Notes: generated by a model not told the origin, from the letters alone. A stretch of 63,802 nucleotides of DNA from Bacillota bacterium (GCA_023416655.1 JAEZHK010000049.1:1-63802), one strand, 5' to 3'. Numbered from the stretch's first letter, positions 49,875-61,929 are shown. Translations and numbers: made by a program.

Positions 49875-50243
49875 ATGGTGACAAAGGTGCTCGGGTTCGC
49901 GCTGGACTGTCACGACGCGGATGCACTGGCGGACTTCTACGAGCGGATGCTTGGCTGGAAGAAGACGCTCTCCGGCAACGGGTGGGCGGGGATCCATGCG
50001 CCGCAGGGGTTCGTCCTGGCATTCCAAACGGTGGAGGAGTACGTGCCGCCCGTGTGGCCGTGGAAGGAAGGCGCGCAGCAACAGATGGCGCACATCGACT
50101 TCCGGGTGGACCACCTTGAATCCGCCGTCGCGCATGCGCTCTCCTGCGGGGCGACGAAGGCGCCGGAGCAGTTCTTCGAGACATCGACCGTGCTGTTCGA
50201 CCCGGAAGGCCATCCCTTCTGCCTGTCTACGGCGACCGATTGA
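49875..50243 (+). CDS. VOC family (glyoxalase-like) protein
   Basis: This small protein of 122 residues has the vicinal oxygen chelate fold: KVLGFALDCHDADALADFYERMLGWKK opens the first beta-alpha-beta unit, and MAHIDFRVDHLESAVAHALSCGA plus VLFDPEGHPFCL form the second with a family-typical ending. It is like the Glyoxalase_6 group of unknown substrate. The second ATG (49875) is better spaced from AGAGGG than the ATG at 49869. Confidence 0.83.
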   Translation: MVTKVLGFALDCHDADALADFYERMLGWKKTLSGNGWAGIHAPQGFVLAFQTVEEYVPPVWPWKEGAQQQMAHIDFRVDHLESAVAHALSCGATKAPEQFFETSTVLFDPEGHPFCLSTATD

Positions 50244-50265
50244 CGAAGGCAGCCGATCGTAGGTC

Positions 50266-50294
50266 TTGACAATAGCGTGCCACGCCGGTACAAT
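50266..50294 (+). promoter_or_regulatory. Promoter of the pth-mfd operon
   Basis: Consensus TTGACA (50266-50271) and TACAAT (50289-50294) are spaced 17 nt, leaving a leader of about 100 nt before pth. Confidence 0.75.
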
Positions 50295-50401
50295 AAACAG
50301 GATGATCAGCCCGCAAGGGCAGGTCTCCTACATAGGAAAAGATCAGGCAGCGGGGGGACGCGGGTTTCCTCGCCGCCATGCTATTTTGGCGGGGTGGATG
50401 G

Positions 50402-50978
50402 ATGTACGTCGTGGTGGGGCTGGGAAACCCCGGAAAGAAATACGCGCGCACGCGCCACAACGCGGGCTTTGACGCGGTGGAGCTTCTGGCGTCGCGGTTT
50501 AATATCCGCCTGACGAAAATCAAGTGCAAGGCGCTCGTCGGCGAGGGTATGATCGGAAGCGAGCGGGTGGCGCTGGTCCAGCCGCAGACCTTCATGAACT
50601 TAAGTGGCGAGAGCGTCAGCCAGCTGGTCAACTGGTACAAAATCGACCTCAGTCATCTGATCGTGGTCTACGACGACTGCGACCTGCCCGCGGGCAAGCT
50701 GCGCGTGCGCGAAAAGGGCTCGGCGGGCACCCACAACGGCATGCGCTCGATCCTGTATCAGCTGGGCAGCGAGGACTTCCCGCGGGTGCGCGTCGGCATC
50801 GGCCGCCCTCCGGAGGGCTGGGACCTGGCGGACTTCGTACTCGCCCCCTACCAGACGGCGGAGGAGCGCAAAGCCGCCTTTGACGCACTGGTCAAGGCGG
50901 GCGAGGCGGTGGAGAAGATTATCCTGGAAGGCATGCCGAAGGCGTCGGAATTTGCGAACGCCTGGTCGAAGGAGGAAC

Positions 50979-50986
<8 letters not shown>
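50402..50986 (+). CDS. pth: Peptidyl-tRNA hydrolase
   Basis: Pth recycles peptidyl-tRNA released during translation. The 194-residue protein begins MYVVVGLGNPGKKYARTRHNAGF with the catalytic asparagine and histidine, and has QPQTFMNLSGESV, VVYDDCDLPAGKLRVREKGSAGTHNGMRSI, and VRVGIGRPP. It overlaps the start of mfd by 8 nt, an arrangement conserved in Bacillus and Clostridium. Confidence 0.97.
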
Positions 50987-54691
<3,705 letters not shown>

Positions 54692-54695
<4 letters not shown>

Positions 54696-56137
54696 TCGTA
54701 AAAGGCAGCGGAAGATTGAACGACCTGATGGCGCGGCAGGGTTTTCAGACCGAAGCGCCCTGCGGCGGCAAGGGCATCTGCGGCAAGTGCCGCATCCGGG
54801 TATCCGGCGACCTGAGCGAGCCGAACGCGAACGAGCGGGACCTTCTGACGCCCGCGGAGCTGGCGCAAGGATGGCGGCTCGCGTGCATGTGCCGTGTGGA
54901 CGGCGAAGCCGTGGTGGAGCTGAATCGGGGCCAAAACGCGCGCATCCTGACCGAGGGCGGTGTGGAAACCGTCGAGGGCGCGGTGGGCGTGCAGGCGGCG
55001 GTCGACCTGGGCACCACCACCATCGCAGCGTACCTCTTGCGAGACGGGCGCGTCGTCGACTGCGAGGCCGCAATGAACCCGCAGCGCTCGGTGGGCGCGG
55101 ACGTGATCAGCCGCGTGGACTACGTGGTCAATCACGACGACGGTCTGGCATTTTTGGCAGGACTCGCGCGCCACAAGGTGGACGAGCTGATTTCGAAAAT
55201 GTCCGCGCGTCAGCACGTCACGCCGGAGGAGATCGAAAGGGTCGCGCTGGTGGGCAACCCCATCATGACCCACATTTTCGCGATGATCGATCCGCGCGCC
55301 ATCGCGGTCGCGCCCTATACGCCAGCCTACCTGGAGGCGTTCTTCGCCCGCGGGATGTTTGAAAGCGCGCCGTCTTCCGAGCAGTTGGTCGGCGGCTGCG
55401 TGGCGGGCTACGTGGGCTCGGACACCATCGCGGCCGCGATGGCGGCGGGCATGGACCGGTCGGACGAGGTGTCGCTGCTTTTAGACATCGGCACCAACGG
55501 TGAAATCGCGCTGGGCGGGCGCGGGCGGATGCTGTGCTGCGCGGCGGCGGCGGGCCCCGCTTTCGAGGGCGCGCAGATCAAGCACGGCTCCGGCGCGGTG
55601 GATGGGGCCATCGATCGGGTGTGGGTGGAGGACGGAGCCTTGCGTTGCCACGTCATCGGCGAAGGCGCGGCCCGCAGCATCTGCGGCAGCGGCCTTGTGG
55701 ACGCGGTGGCGGCGCTCCTTGAGCTGGAGTTGATCGACGAAACCGGCCGCATGGACGGCGCGGAGGTGGCGCTTGCGGAGGGCGTGGTGCTCACCCAGCG
55801 CGACGTGCGGGAGGTGCAGCTGGCCAAGGGCGCGATCGCCGCGGGCATCGACATCCTGATCAAAGAGATGGGCGTTAAGGAGAAGGACATCGCCCACCTA
55901 TACCTGGCGGGCGGCTTCGGCAACTACATCGACAAAAAAAGCGCCTGCGCCATCGGCCTTCTGCCGCCGGGCCTTCTGGACCGCGTGACGCCCATCGGCA
56001 ACGCCGCGGGTGCGGGGGCCAGGCTCATGCTGGCGGGGCCGGAGCGCGCCGAGGCGCTCAGGCGCCACATGGAGTACCTGGAACTCTCCGGGCGCAAGGA
56101 CTTCCAGGAGCTGTTTAGCGAAAAAATGCTCTTTTAG
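54692..56137 (+). CDS. RACo-like ferredoxin/ASKHA protein
   Basis: This 481-residue protein matches the reductive activators of corrinoid proteins. The N-terminal 2Fe-2S ferredoxin domain has CGGKGICGKC and the distant cysteine pair in LACMCRV (about 23-70). The rest is an ASKHA-type ATPase, the RACo/DUF4445 group: AAVDLGTTTIAAYLL near 108, LLLDIGTNGEIALGG near 263, and a late GGFGNYID. These proteins use ATP to reduce corrinoid cofactors of methyltransferases. No corrinoid protein or methyltransferase gene is nearby, so its partner must be elsewhere or its role differs. It is coupled to mfd by a 4-nt overlap. Confidence 0.85.
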
Positions 56138-56190
56138 GGCAAATGAAATCTGCAACAGACTTCTGGCCCACAGGTTAACGTCGACACAGT

Positions 56191-56220
56191 GGCCCTGCAA
56201 ACCGTACGGTTTGCAGGGCC
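56191..56220 (+). terminator. Terminator after the RACo-like gene
   Basis: A perfect 30-nt palindrome (15-bp arms, 56191-56205 and 56206-56220) is followed by TTTTCG. It ends the pth-mfd-RACo operon. Confidence 0.88.
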
Positions 56221-56243
56221 TTTTCGCGGTCGAAACAAAATTC

Positions 56244-56272
56244 TTTACGCGTCTTCCACATTATGGTACAAT
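56244..56272 (+). promoter_or_regulatory. Promoter of the candidate structured RNA
   Basis: TTTACG (56244-56249) and TACAAT (56267-56272) are spaced 17 nt. Transcription would begin near 56279, at the first base of the structured region. Confidence 0.6.
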
Positions 56273-56278
56273 GCCCTC

Positions 56279-56458
56279 CGGACGAACCGCAACGGGGGAG
56301 GCAGACCGGATGCCAGCGAACGCGTAATTTTGAATTGAATCGGCGGCGCATCGCAAGCCATGTGATGCGCTGGTTTCAGTACAAAATTACGCAGAGCGAT
56401 GTGACAAGCGGGTAATAACCCCGAAGATCAAAAGCTATGCCGTCGGCATGGCTTTTTT
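56279..56458 (+). ncRNA. Candidate structured RNA or leader ending in an intrinsic terminator
   Basis: About 180 nt between a promoter and a T6 run. Visible pairings: near the 5' end CCTCC (56275-56280 region) with GGAGG (56296-56301 region), or CCGG with CCGG (56306-56309). A long arm GCGTAATTTTG (56322-56332) pairs with CAAAATTACGC (56382-56392), enclosing GCGCATC/GATGCGC (56346-56370). A small CGGG/CCCG hairpin follows near 56409. The terminator is AAAAGC-T-ATGCC/GGCAT-G-GCTTTT (56430-56456). No reading frame with a ribosome binding site is present. It could be an independent small RNA or a regulated leader of the DUF1062 gene 39 nt downstream. It matches no riboswitch class I know. Confidence 0.55.
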
Positions 56459-56497
56459 GCGTGTTCGTCCTTGCCATTTCGATCGGAAAGAACGGTT

Positions 56498-57064
56498 ATG
56501 CAATACAGGTATGCCATTTCCATTGTGTCCGCCCCTTGTGTCGTCCGGCACTGCGCCTGGTGCGGCGTGAAGAAGCCGTTTGTGCCCTCGGAGAAGATCC
56601 GGATCAACGCCCAGAAGAAGCTGCTCGATGTGTGGTTGATCCACCGCTGCCGGGACTGCGGCCAGACCTGGAACATGGAGGTGTTCGCCCGGATTTCCCC
56701 CAGACAGCTGGATCGGGACACCTACGAAAGACTGCTTGCGAACGACCCGGGACTCATTTTGTCGCTGGCCTTCGACGCGCAGCTGCACGCGCAAAAGAAC
56801 GCGCCGCTTTGTCAGGATACGCTGGAATACGCGATCCTCGGGGATCGGCTGCCGCTGGAGGATCTTGCGGAACCCGCCGAACTTCTACTCGAATGCCCGG
56901 TGCCGCTGGGGGTGAGGCTCTCCAGGCAGCTCCGCGAGATCCTGGGGCTTTCGGCCAGGGAATTTGAGGCGATGGCGTCGTCCGGGAGGATCTCGTCGCC
57001 CGCCGCGCAAGACCTTCTGAAGGCGCGGATGGAGAAAAGCTGTACGGTGCGCGTCGTCCCGTGA
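56498..57064 (+). CDS. DUF1062 family protein
   Basis: This 188-residue protein has a probable zinc-binding N-terminus with two cysteine pairs (CAWCGVKKPF and HRCRDCGQTWNM) separated by INAQKKLLDVWLI, the signature of DUF1062. The rest is helical, with ISPRQLDRDTYERLLANDPGL and a C-terminal helix-turn-helix-like LSAREFEAMASSGRI. Its function is unknown; the zinc ribbon and final helices suggest nucleic acid binding, but that is inference. ATG 56498 has GGAAAG upstream. It follows the candidate RNA and faces the EamA gene. Confidence 0.8.
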   Translation: MQYRYAISIVSAPCVVRHCAWCGVKKPFVPSEKIRINAQKKLLDVWLIHRCRDCGQTWNMEVFARISPRQLDRDTYERLLANDPGLILSLAFDAQLHAQKNAPLCQDTLEYAILGDRLPLEDLAEPAELLLECPVPLGVRLSRQLREILGLSAREFEAMASSGRISSPAAQDLLKARMEKSCTVRVVP

Positions 57065-57088
57065 CGGCGCATGTTCGGACAAAGCGAA

Positions 57089-57110
57089 GGGCCGCGCGAA
57101 CGCGCGGCCC
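57089..57110. terminator. Bidirectional hairpin between DUF1062 and EamA genes
   Basis: A 9-bp stem GGGCCGCGC/GCGCGGCCC with a four-base loop separates two convergent genes. T runs are short on both sides. Confidence 0.6.
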
Positions 57111-57130
57111 TGGCCCTTCTATGCGGATGA

Positions 57131-58036
57131 CTAATTATCGCTGACGCTGCCCTGTTTCCGGAACAGCGCGCCGCCGAAGTTGAACAGCAGCATGCCCACC
57201 AGAATGATGCTGCCGCCCAGTACCGTGCCCCGGTCCGGCACCTCGTTCATCATCAAAAAGCCTAGCATCGTGGCCAGCAGCGGCGTCACGAACATGTAGT
57301 TGCTGACCGAGGACGCCTTTTCCGCCCGGGCAAATGCGTTGGCCCACGCGACATAGGCGACGGCGCTGGAGAACACGCCCAGCGCCGCGACGCCCAAAAG
57401 CTGCAGCGGCGTCGCGGTCAGCGCCTCGCCATACGCCTGCGGCGCGAAAATGGCCAGCATCGCCGTGCCCGCGAGCACACTGTAAGCGGACGCCTGAAGC
57501 CCCGAATAGGTCCGGGTCAGCCGCCGCTGCAAAAGGTTGAACGCGCTGAGCAGCACGACCGCGCCCAGAAGGTAGAGTAGCCCCGCGTTCACCGAAAACA
57601 CGCCGTCCGTCAGCGTCAGCAGCGCCACGCCCCCAAACTCCACCGCCATCGCCGCCCACTGGTAGGGCCTCAGCCGCTCGCCGTGAATGAAGCGCGCCAT
57701 CAGCGCGGTCAAAACCGGCACCGTGGCGAGCACGACGCTGCCGGTGGCGGCGGTGACCGTCTCGCAGCCCTTGTTGAACGCCAGCATGTACAGGAAGAAG
57801 CCGATCGCGCCGCCCAGCGCGAACCACTTCCAGTCCGCCTTCGCGGGCAGCGGGGTCTTTTTGAGGACCAGCACCGCAATCAGCGCCGCCGAGGCCGCGA
57901 GATACCTCAGAAACCCCAGCGGGAACGCCGTGAAGTGCTGAAGGGACAGCCGCGTCAGCACATAGGCTAGCGACCAGAACAGGATTGTCGCCATCGCCCA
58001 CGGGTGATGGCTGTCCTTGAACCGCATGTTGAACAT
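57131..58036 (-). CDS. EamA/DMT family transporter
   Basis: This 301-residue membrane protein has ten predicted helices in two EamA repeats (about 12-140 and 150-290). Marks are WSLAYVLTRLSLQHFTAFPLGFLRYL in the first repeat and SSAVAYVAWANAFARAEKASSVSNYMFVTPLLATMLGFLMMNE in the second. The family exports amino acids, purines or other metabolites; the substrate here is unknown. A TTGATA/TATAAT promoter lies 38 nt before the start, which could also be the ATG at 58027. Confidence 0.88.
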   Translation of the reverse strand: MFNMRFKDSHHPWAMATILFWSLAYVLTRLSLQHFTAFPLGFLRYLAASAALIAVLVLKKTPLPAKADWKWFALGGAIGFFLYMLAFNKGCETVTAATGSVVLATVPVLTALMARFIHGERLRPYQWAAMAVEFGGVALLTLTDGVFSVNAGLLYLLGAVVLLSAFNLLQRRLTRTYSGLQASAYSVLAGTAMLAIFAPQAYGEALTATPLQLLGVAALGVFSSAVAYVAWANAFARAEKASSVSNYMFVTPLLATMLGFLMMNEVPDRGTVLGGSIILVGMLLFNFGGALFRKQGSVSDN

Positions 58037-58074
58037 CCGCTTTCAGACCCGGCAAGCGGGCAGAATTTCCACCC

Positions 58075-58103
58075 ATTATACCGGTTCTTCCAGCGGATAT
58101 CAA
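58075..58103 (-). promoter_or_regulatory. Promoter of the EamA transporter
   Basis: TTGATA (58098-58103) and TATAAT (58075-58080) on the minus strand are spaced 17 nt. Confidence 0.75.
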
Positions 58104-58124
58104 GGAGTTTTCTGCGTAACAAAG

Positions 58125-58157
58125 GCGACGGCATGAATCAGCGATTCATGCCGTCGC
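58125..58157 (-). terminator. Terminator after the hydrolase-DUF4180 gene
   Basis: A perfect 15-bp stem with a three-base loop lies 44 nt past the stop, followed on the minus strand by CTTTGTTACG. Confidence 0.75.
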
Positions 58158-58201
58158 GAAGGGAACAGGCGCGGATTTCCGGTTCCGGTGTTGACTTGGC
58201 T

Positions 58202-59389
58202 TCAGCGCGCAGACAGCCTGAGAAGCGCATCATCCAGCGATCCCGCGAAGCACACGGTCTTGCCGTCGTTGGACTCGCGGATGAAATCCCGGAGGCTGCG
58301 GCTTTGGACGTTTGAGAAATCCCCGATGATCGCGAAGCGCATGCGGTAGTTCGAGAACTTTTGCAGCATCTCGCCCGCGATCCGGGTCTTGAGGTCGAAA
58401 AATTCCTCGCCCAGGCTCTCGGCGTAGGCGGCCATCGCGCCCGCGCCCAGGTAGCCCGCGGTGGCCATCGCGTCCAGAAGCTCCATCGGGTTCGTGACGC
58501 GCGCCCAGCGGTCGATGAGCGCGACGCTTTGGCCATCCCGCCCGATCAGGGTCAGCTCCTGCGGCGTCAGAAGAAAGGGCAGCGCGATCTCCGCGATGTT
58601 CATGACGACGTGGCCCTGCCCTTCAAGCAGGCGCGTTTCGGCATGGGGGAGAAGCCTGCCAATGCGCCGCGCCGCCGCGCGTGCGTCCATCGTGGCGTCA
58701 TGCTCCGCAAACGCGAAGAACGCGGGCATCGAAAGCGCCCTCAGCGCCTCGTCCGGGAACACCGGCAGCGCTTCCGTCATCGGGATAAAATGCTCGCCGA
58801 TCAGCCGGAGGAACTCCGCCACCGGCGGAGGCAGCGCCTCGTCCGCGGTGATCGCGCCGCTGATCTCCTTGCGGCCTTCCGCACCCTCCACTTTGGTCTT
58901 CAGCGATTCAGCCCCGAACAGCGCGCTGGGCGGCACCACGCCGGCGGGGACGACGGAAACGAGCTTCGCGAGGCGCTCCGGGCGGCTGACCGCGTACTTC
59001 AGCGCCATCCAGCCGCCGAAGGAGTTGCCGATGAGCGCCGCGCGGGTCACGCCCAGCGCGTCCAGCGCGCTGTCCAGCCAGGAAACGCAAGAATCCGTCT
59101 GGAAGTCAAACCGGTTCTCGTCGCTCAAGCCCGGCTCGCCGGGGATGTCCAGCGCCAGCACCCGAAAGCGCGTCGCCAGCGGGAAAATGTCGCCCAGCCA
59201 GAACGCGCTGTTGCCGCAGGAGCCGTGCAAAAGCACGACGGCGGGCGCGCCTTTCGGGCCCGCCTCCAATGCGAACGTCCTTCCCTGCGCCGTGTCGACG
59301 TACCGCTTCTCCACCGGAAACTGGGAAAGAATCCCGTTGTACCGGGTGAGGACCGCCTCGCGCCCTTCTGCCGATCTGAAAACGCTCAC
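58202..59389 (-). CDS. Alpha/beta hydrolase fused to a DUF4180 domain
   Basis: This 395-residue protein joins two families. The first part (about 1-275) is an alpha/beta hydrolase: LLHGSCGNSAFWLGD for the oxyanion hole, DIPGEPGLSD, the nucleophile elbow LIGNSFGGWMALKYA, FAEHDATMDARA, and the catalytic histidine in LEGQGHVVMN. The last part (about 285-395) is DUF4180: SVALIDRWARVTNPMELLDAMATAGYLG, EFFDLKTRIAGEMLQKFSNYRMRFAIIGDFS, and SLRDFIRESNDGKTVCFA. DUF4180 is usually a separate small protein. GTG 59389 has GAGGG 6 nt upstream and overlaps the upstream HTH gene stop (GTGA), so the two are coupled. Confidence 0.85.
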   Translation of the reverse strand: MSVFRSAEGREAVLTRYNGILSQFPVEKRYVDTAQGRTFALEAGPKGAPAVVLLHGSCGNSAFWLGDIFPLATRFRVLALDIPGEPGLSDENRFDFQTDSCVSWLDSALDALGVTRAALIGNSFGGWMALKYAVSRPERLAKLVSVVPAGVVPPSALFGAESLKTKVEGAEGRKEISGAITADEALPPPVAEFLRLIGEHFIPMTEALPVFPDEALRALSMPAFFAFAEHDATMDARAAARRIGRLLPHAETRLLEGQGHVVMNIAEIALPFLLTPQELTLIGRDGQSVALIDRWARVTNPMELLDAMATAGYLGAGAMAAYAESLGEEFFDLKTRIAGEMLQKFSNYRMRFAIIGDFSNVQSRSLRDFIRESNDGKTVCFAGSLDDALLRLSAR

Positions 59390-59829
59390 CAAAATCCCTC
59401 CGTTCCTTCGCCCGTCAAAGACGCCACAAACCCCAGCATCGTCTGCGTGAAGCGCAGTTCCCCCCACAGCGCGACGCGTACCATGCGCTCCGGTTCCAGA
59501 AACTGCGCCGTTAGCGTCGAATTCCCGTACTCCGGCGGCTTTCCGTTGAGCACCGCCGTCAATGTGTTGACAATGCGGATCGCCTCGTCCCGGCTGTCCA
59601 CCCGGATGTCCAGCACCGCGGACGCCTTGACGCGACTTTCCGCCGGTTCCGCGGGTGCCTGCGTTCGCTGCCGCTGGGTGAAGGCGGCGAGGTCCCGGGC
59701 GCTCACGCGCCAGCGCTTGCCGATCCGGCTTGCGGGGAGCTGCCCTTCCCGGATGTAGCGCTGGATCGTCTTGACGTGCATGCCCAGCTGTTCCGCGACC
59801 TGTTCCGCGCTGAAGTACGCGTCGTCCAT
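59386..59829 (-). CDS. Helix-turn-helix (excisionase/MerR-type) protein
   Basis: This 147-residue protein has an N-terminal excisionase-like winged helix (YFSAEQVAEQLGMHVKTIQRYIREGQLPASRIGKRWRVSARDLAAF, about 5-50). A Pro/Ala linker and a C-terminal domain of about 80 residues follow (VLDIRVDSRDEAIRIVNTLTAVL) that may bind a ligand or dimerise. It is likely the local regulator and is translationally coupled to the hydrolase-DUF4180 gene. ATG 59829 follows AAGGAG. Confidence 0.8.
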   Translation of the reverse strand: MDDAYFSAEQVAEQLGMHVKTIQRYIREGQLPASRIGKRWRVSARDLAAFTQRQRTQAPAEPAESRVKASAVLDIRVDSRDEAIRIVNTLTAVLNGKPPEYGNSTLTAQFLEPERMVRVALWGELRFTQTMLGFVASLTGEGTEGFW

Positions 59830-59862
59830 TGCCGAATGCTCCTTAAAGTTTCTTATATGAGC

Positions 59863-59891
59863 ATAATACGGAATAAAACGGAGCGTGTCAA
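59863..59891 (-). promoter_or_regulatory. Promoter of the HTH-hydrolase operon
   Basis: Consensus TTGACA (59886-59891) and TATTAT (59863-59868) on the minus strand are spaced 17 nt, 34 nt before the ATG. Confidence 0.75.
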
Positions 59892-59951
59892 GCGTGATGT
59901 GGCGACGGGTGTAAAAAATTCGCTGCATCGCGGATTTTCCACGGAATCGGC

Positions 59952-59993
59952 TTGACAACCCGATCATACTGTATATAATGTACATGAACAGTA
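59952..59993 (+). promoter_or_regulatory. Promoter and probable operator of the GntR-ABC operon
   Basis: Consensus TTGACA (59952-59957) and TATAAT (59974-59979) are spaced 16 nt. TACTGT (59967-59972) and ACAGTA (59988-59993) form an inverted repeat around the -10, a placement typical of autoregulating YtrA-type repressors. Confidence 0.7.
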
Positions 59994-60026
59994 AGTCCGC
60001 CGGGGCGGAAACGGAGGCGATGCGCG

Positions 60027-60407
60027 CTGAACATTATTCTGTCCAATTCGTCGGACCTGCCGATCTACCAGCAGATTGTGGACCAGATCCGGGACGCCAT
60101 CCTTCGCGGGGAGCTGACGGAGGGGACGCTGCTGCCGTCCATTCGCGCGTTGGCAAAGGACCTGCGCATCAGCGTCATCACGACCGGGCGCGCGTATGAC
60201 GAGCTGGAGCGCGAGGGCTATGTCGCCAGCGTCGGGGGCAAAGGCTCCTTCGTCGCGCCCCGGAGCGAAGAGCTTCTGCGCGAGTCCCGGCTGCGCATGG
60301 TCGAAGAGAAGCTTTCGGAGGCGGTGCGCTGCGCCGAAACGCTGGGCATCGGCCGGGAAGAGGTTGGGGAACTTCTAAAACTCATCTACGAGGAGGTTGC
60401 GAAGTGA
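60027..60407 (+). CDS. GntR family regulator, YtrA type, probable CUG start
   Basis: This protein of about 126 residues is a YtrA-type repressor: IILSNSSDLPIYQQIVDQIRDAILRGELTEGTLLPSIRALAKDLRISVITTGRAYDELEREGYVASVGGKGSFVA is the full winged helix, and a short helical dimerisation tail follows. The conserved N-terminus requires a start at or just before CTG 60027. That frame has a stop at 59985-59987 and no ATG, GTG or TTG between. GGAGG lies 9 nt before the CTG. The next GTG (60078) would remove the first helix of the DNA-binding domain. It ends overlapping the ABC gene. Confidence 0.82.
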   Translation: MNIILSNSSDLPIYQQIVDQIRDAILRGELTEGTLLPSIRALAKDLRISVITTGRAYDELEREGYVASVGGKGSFVAPRSEELLRESRLRMVEEKLSEAVRCAETLGIGREEVGELLKLIYEEVAK

Positions 60408-61279
60408 ACGCGCTGGAAGTCAAAAACCTTCGGAAAAAATACGACAAATTTGAGCTCAAGGGAATAAGCTTCACGCTCGAGGCTGGGCTGATCATGGGCT
60501 TCATCGGCCCGAACGGCGCGGGCAAGACCACGACCATCAAGGCCATCCTGAACCAGGTCCATAAAGATTCGGGGGAAATCCTGCTCTGGGGCAAGGACAG
60601 CGTGAAGCACGAGATCGAGCTGAAAAACCGCATCGGCGTCGTGCTGGACGAAGGACATTTCTACGGGCACCTGAACCTGAAGCGCATGAAGGAGCTGATC
60701 GCGCCGTTCTACAAAACCTGGGACGAGCGCGAGTACCGCCGCCGCGTCGCGGACTTCCAGCTGGACGAGGGCAAAAAAATCTCCGAACTCTCCAAGGGGA
60801 TGCGGATGAAGTACGCCATCGCGCTGGCGCTCTCCCACGGCGCGGACCTTCTGATCATGGACGAGCCGACCTCCGGCCTCGACCCGATGGTGCGGGAGGA
60901 GCTTCTGGAACTCCTCCGCCGCGTGATCCAGGACGAGAACAAGGCGGTCTTTTTCTCCACGCACATCACCTCCGACCTTGACAAGGTAGCCGACCGGATC
61001 GCGCTGATCAGTGACGGCAGGCTGCTCTTCGACAGGACAAAAGATGAGCTGATGGACGCGCACGCCTTGGTGAAAGGCCCGCTGTCGCTCCTAAACGGCC
61101 AAGCGGAGGCGCTTTTCATCGGCATTCGCAAGAGCGACTACGGCTTCGAGGCGCTGACGGCCGACCGCGCGGCCGCCCGAAAGCTGCTGGGCGAGCAGGC
61201 GGTATTCGAGCGGGCGTCGGTCGAGGACCTGATGCTCCACTACGTCAGGAGGGATGGCGACCATGCGCTGGCTCATTAA
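60404..61279 (+). CDS. ABC transporter ATP-binding protein (YtrB-like)
   Basis: This 291-residue ATPase has Walker A GPNGAGKTTT near residue 40, Walker B LLIMDEPTSGLD near 160, an H-loop in FFSTHITSDLDKVADRI, and a signature loop that reads ISELSKGMRMK rather than LSGGQ, as is common in the YtrB-like group. These systems pair with a GntR repressor and an ABC-2 permease and often respond to envelope stress or export antimicrobials. It starts GTG 60404, overlapping the GntR stop. Confidence 0.92.
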   Translation: MNALEVKNLRKKYDKFELKGISFTLEAGLIMGFIGPNGAGKTTTIKAILNQVHKDSGEILLWGKDSVKHEIELKNRIGVVLDEGHFYGHLNLKRMKELIAPFYKTWDEREYRRRVADFQLDEGKKISELSKGMRMKYAIALALSHGADLLIMDEPTSGLDPMVREELLELLRRVIQDENKAVFFSTHITSDLDKVADRIALISDGRLLFDRTKDELMDAHALVKGPLSLLNGQAEALFIGIRKSDYGFEALTADRAAARKLLGEQAVFERASVEDLMLHYVRRDGDHALAH

Positions 61280-61886
61280 AAAGGAACTGACCGCCAACGT
61301 GCGGTACACGCTGATCGGCTTTGGGATCTTCCTCGCCTACGTCTTCATCTTCTCGGCGAACGGCACCGGCCTTTTCACGCTGTGCCTGACGATCTTCGTC
61401 TATTCGATCCTGTCCACAAACCTGGCGCTGGACGAGCGCTACCAGATCGACAGGCTCATGACCACGCTGCCGATCAAAAGGCGCGACATGGTGCTCAGCA
61501 AGTACCTGCTGATCGACGTGCTCTTCGCGGTGAGCGCGCTTGTGTACGCGGTGCTGACGGCGGTTTCAGCGCTCATCGGCTTTGACCGCATCCCGCCGAT
61601 CTCGTTTTTGAGCGCGATGTTCGGGCTCTTCATCGCCAGCGTCTACGGCGGCATCACCATCCCGCTGTGCTACCGGTTCGGCGCGCAGTCGACCCGGTAC
61701 GTGTCGCTCCTCCTTTTCTTTGTGGTCTTCTCACTGAGCCCGCTGCTCCCGGCCGGAGCCGCTGTCGCGGCGGGGGCGGGGCTATCGGACGGTCTGACGG
61801 GCGCTGTGCTGCTCGTCGGCGCGCTCGCCGCACAGGCTGCGTCCTTCCTCGTCTCCAGCGCGCTGTTTTCAAAGAAGGACCTTTGA
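61263..61886 (+). CDS. ABC-2 type permease
   Basis: This 207-residue integral membrane protein has about six hydrophobic helices (for example LIGFGIFLAYVFIFS, LFTLCLTIFVYSILSTNLALDERYQID, YLLIDVLFAVSALVYAVLTAV). It matches the ABC2_membrane_5 group that partners YtrB-like ATPases. It overlaps the ATPase by 17 nt. ATG 61263 is better spaced from AGGAGGG than 61254. Confidence 0.85.
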   Translation: MRWLIKKELTANVRYTLIGFGIFLAYVFIFSANGTGLFTLCLTIFVYSILSTNLALDERYQIDRLMTTLPIKRRDMVLSKYLLIDVLFAVSALVYAVLTAVSALIGFDRIPPISFLSAMFGLFIASVYGGITIPLCYRFGAQSTRYVSLLLFFVVFSLSPLLPAGAAVAAGAGLSDGLTGAVLLVGALAAQAASFLVSSALFSKKDL

Positions 61887-61903
61887 ATGTCCGGGTGCCG
61901 CCT

Positions 61904-61929
61904 GCGCGCGGGTCGAAAGGCCCGCGCGC
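61904..61929 (+). terminator. Terminator of the GntR-ABC operon
   Basis: A 9-bp perfect stem GCGCGCGGG/CCCGCGCGC with an eight-base loop is followed by TTTCC, 17 nt after the permease stop. Confidence 0.75.

Noticed and set aside
56306..56320. Resemblance to the 3' box of a TPP riboswitch (CCGGATGCCAGCGAA)
   Set aside because: The UAAU part of the box and the essential CUGAGA segment are missing, and the downstream gene has no link to thiamine.
59978..60199. Alternative frame with ATG 59978 upstream of the GntR gene
   Set aside because: It starts inside the -10 element, has no ribosome binding site, and reads out of frame through the conserved GntR region.
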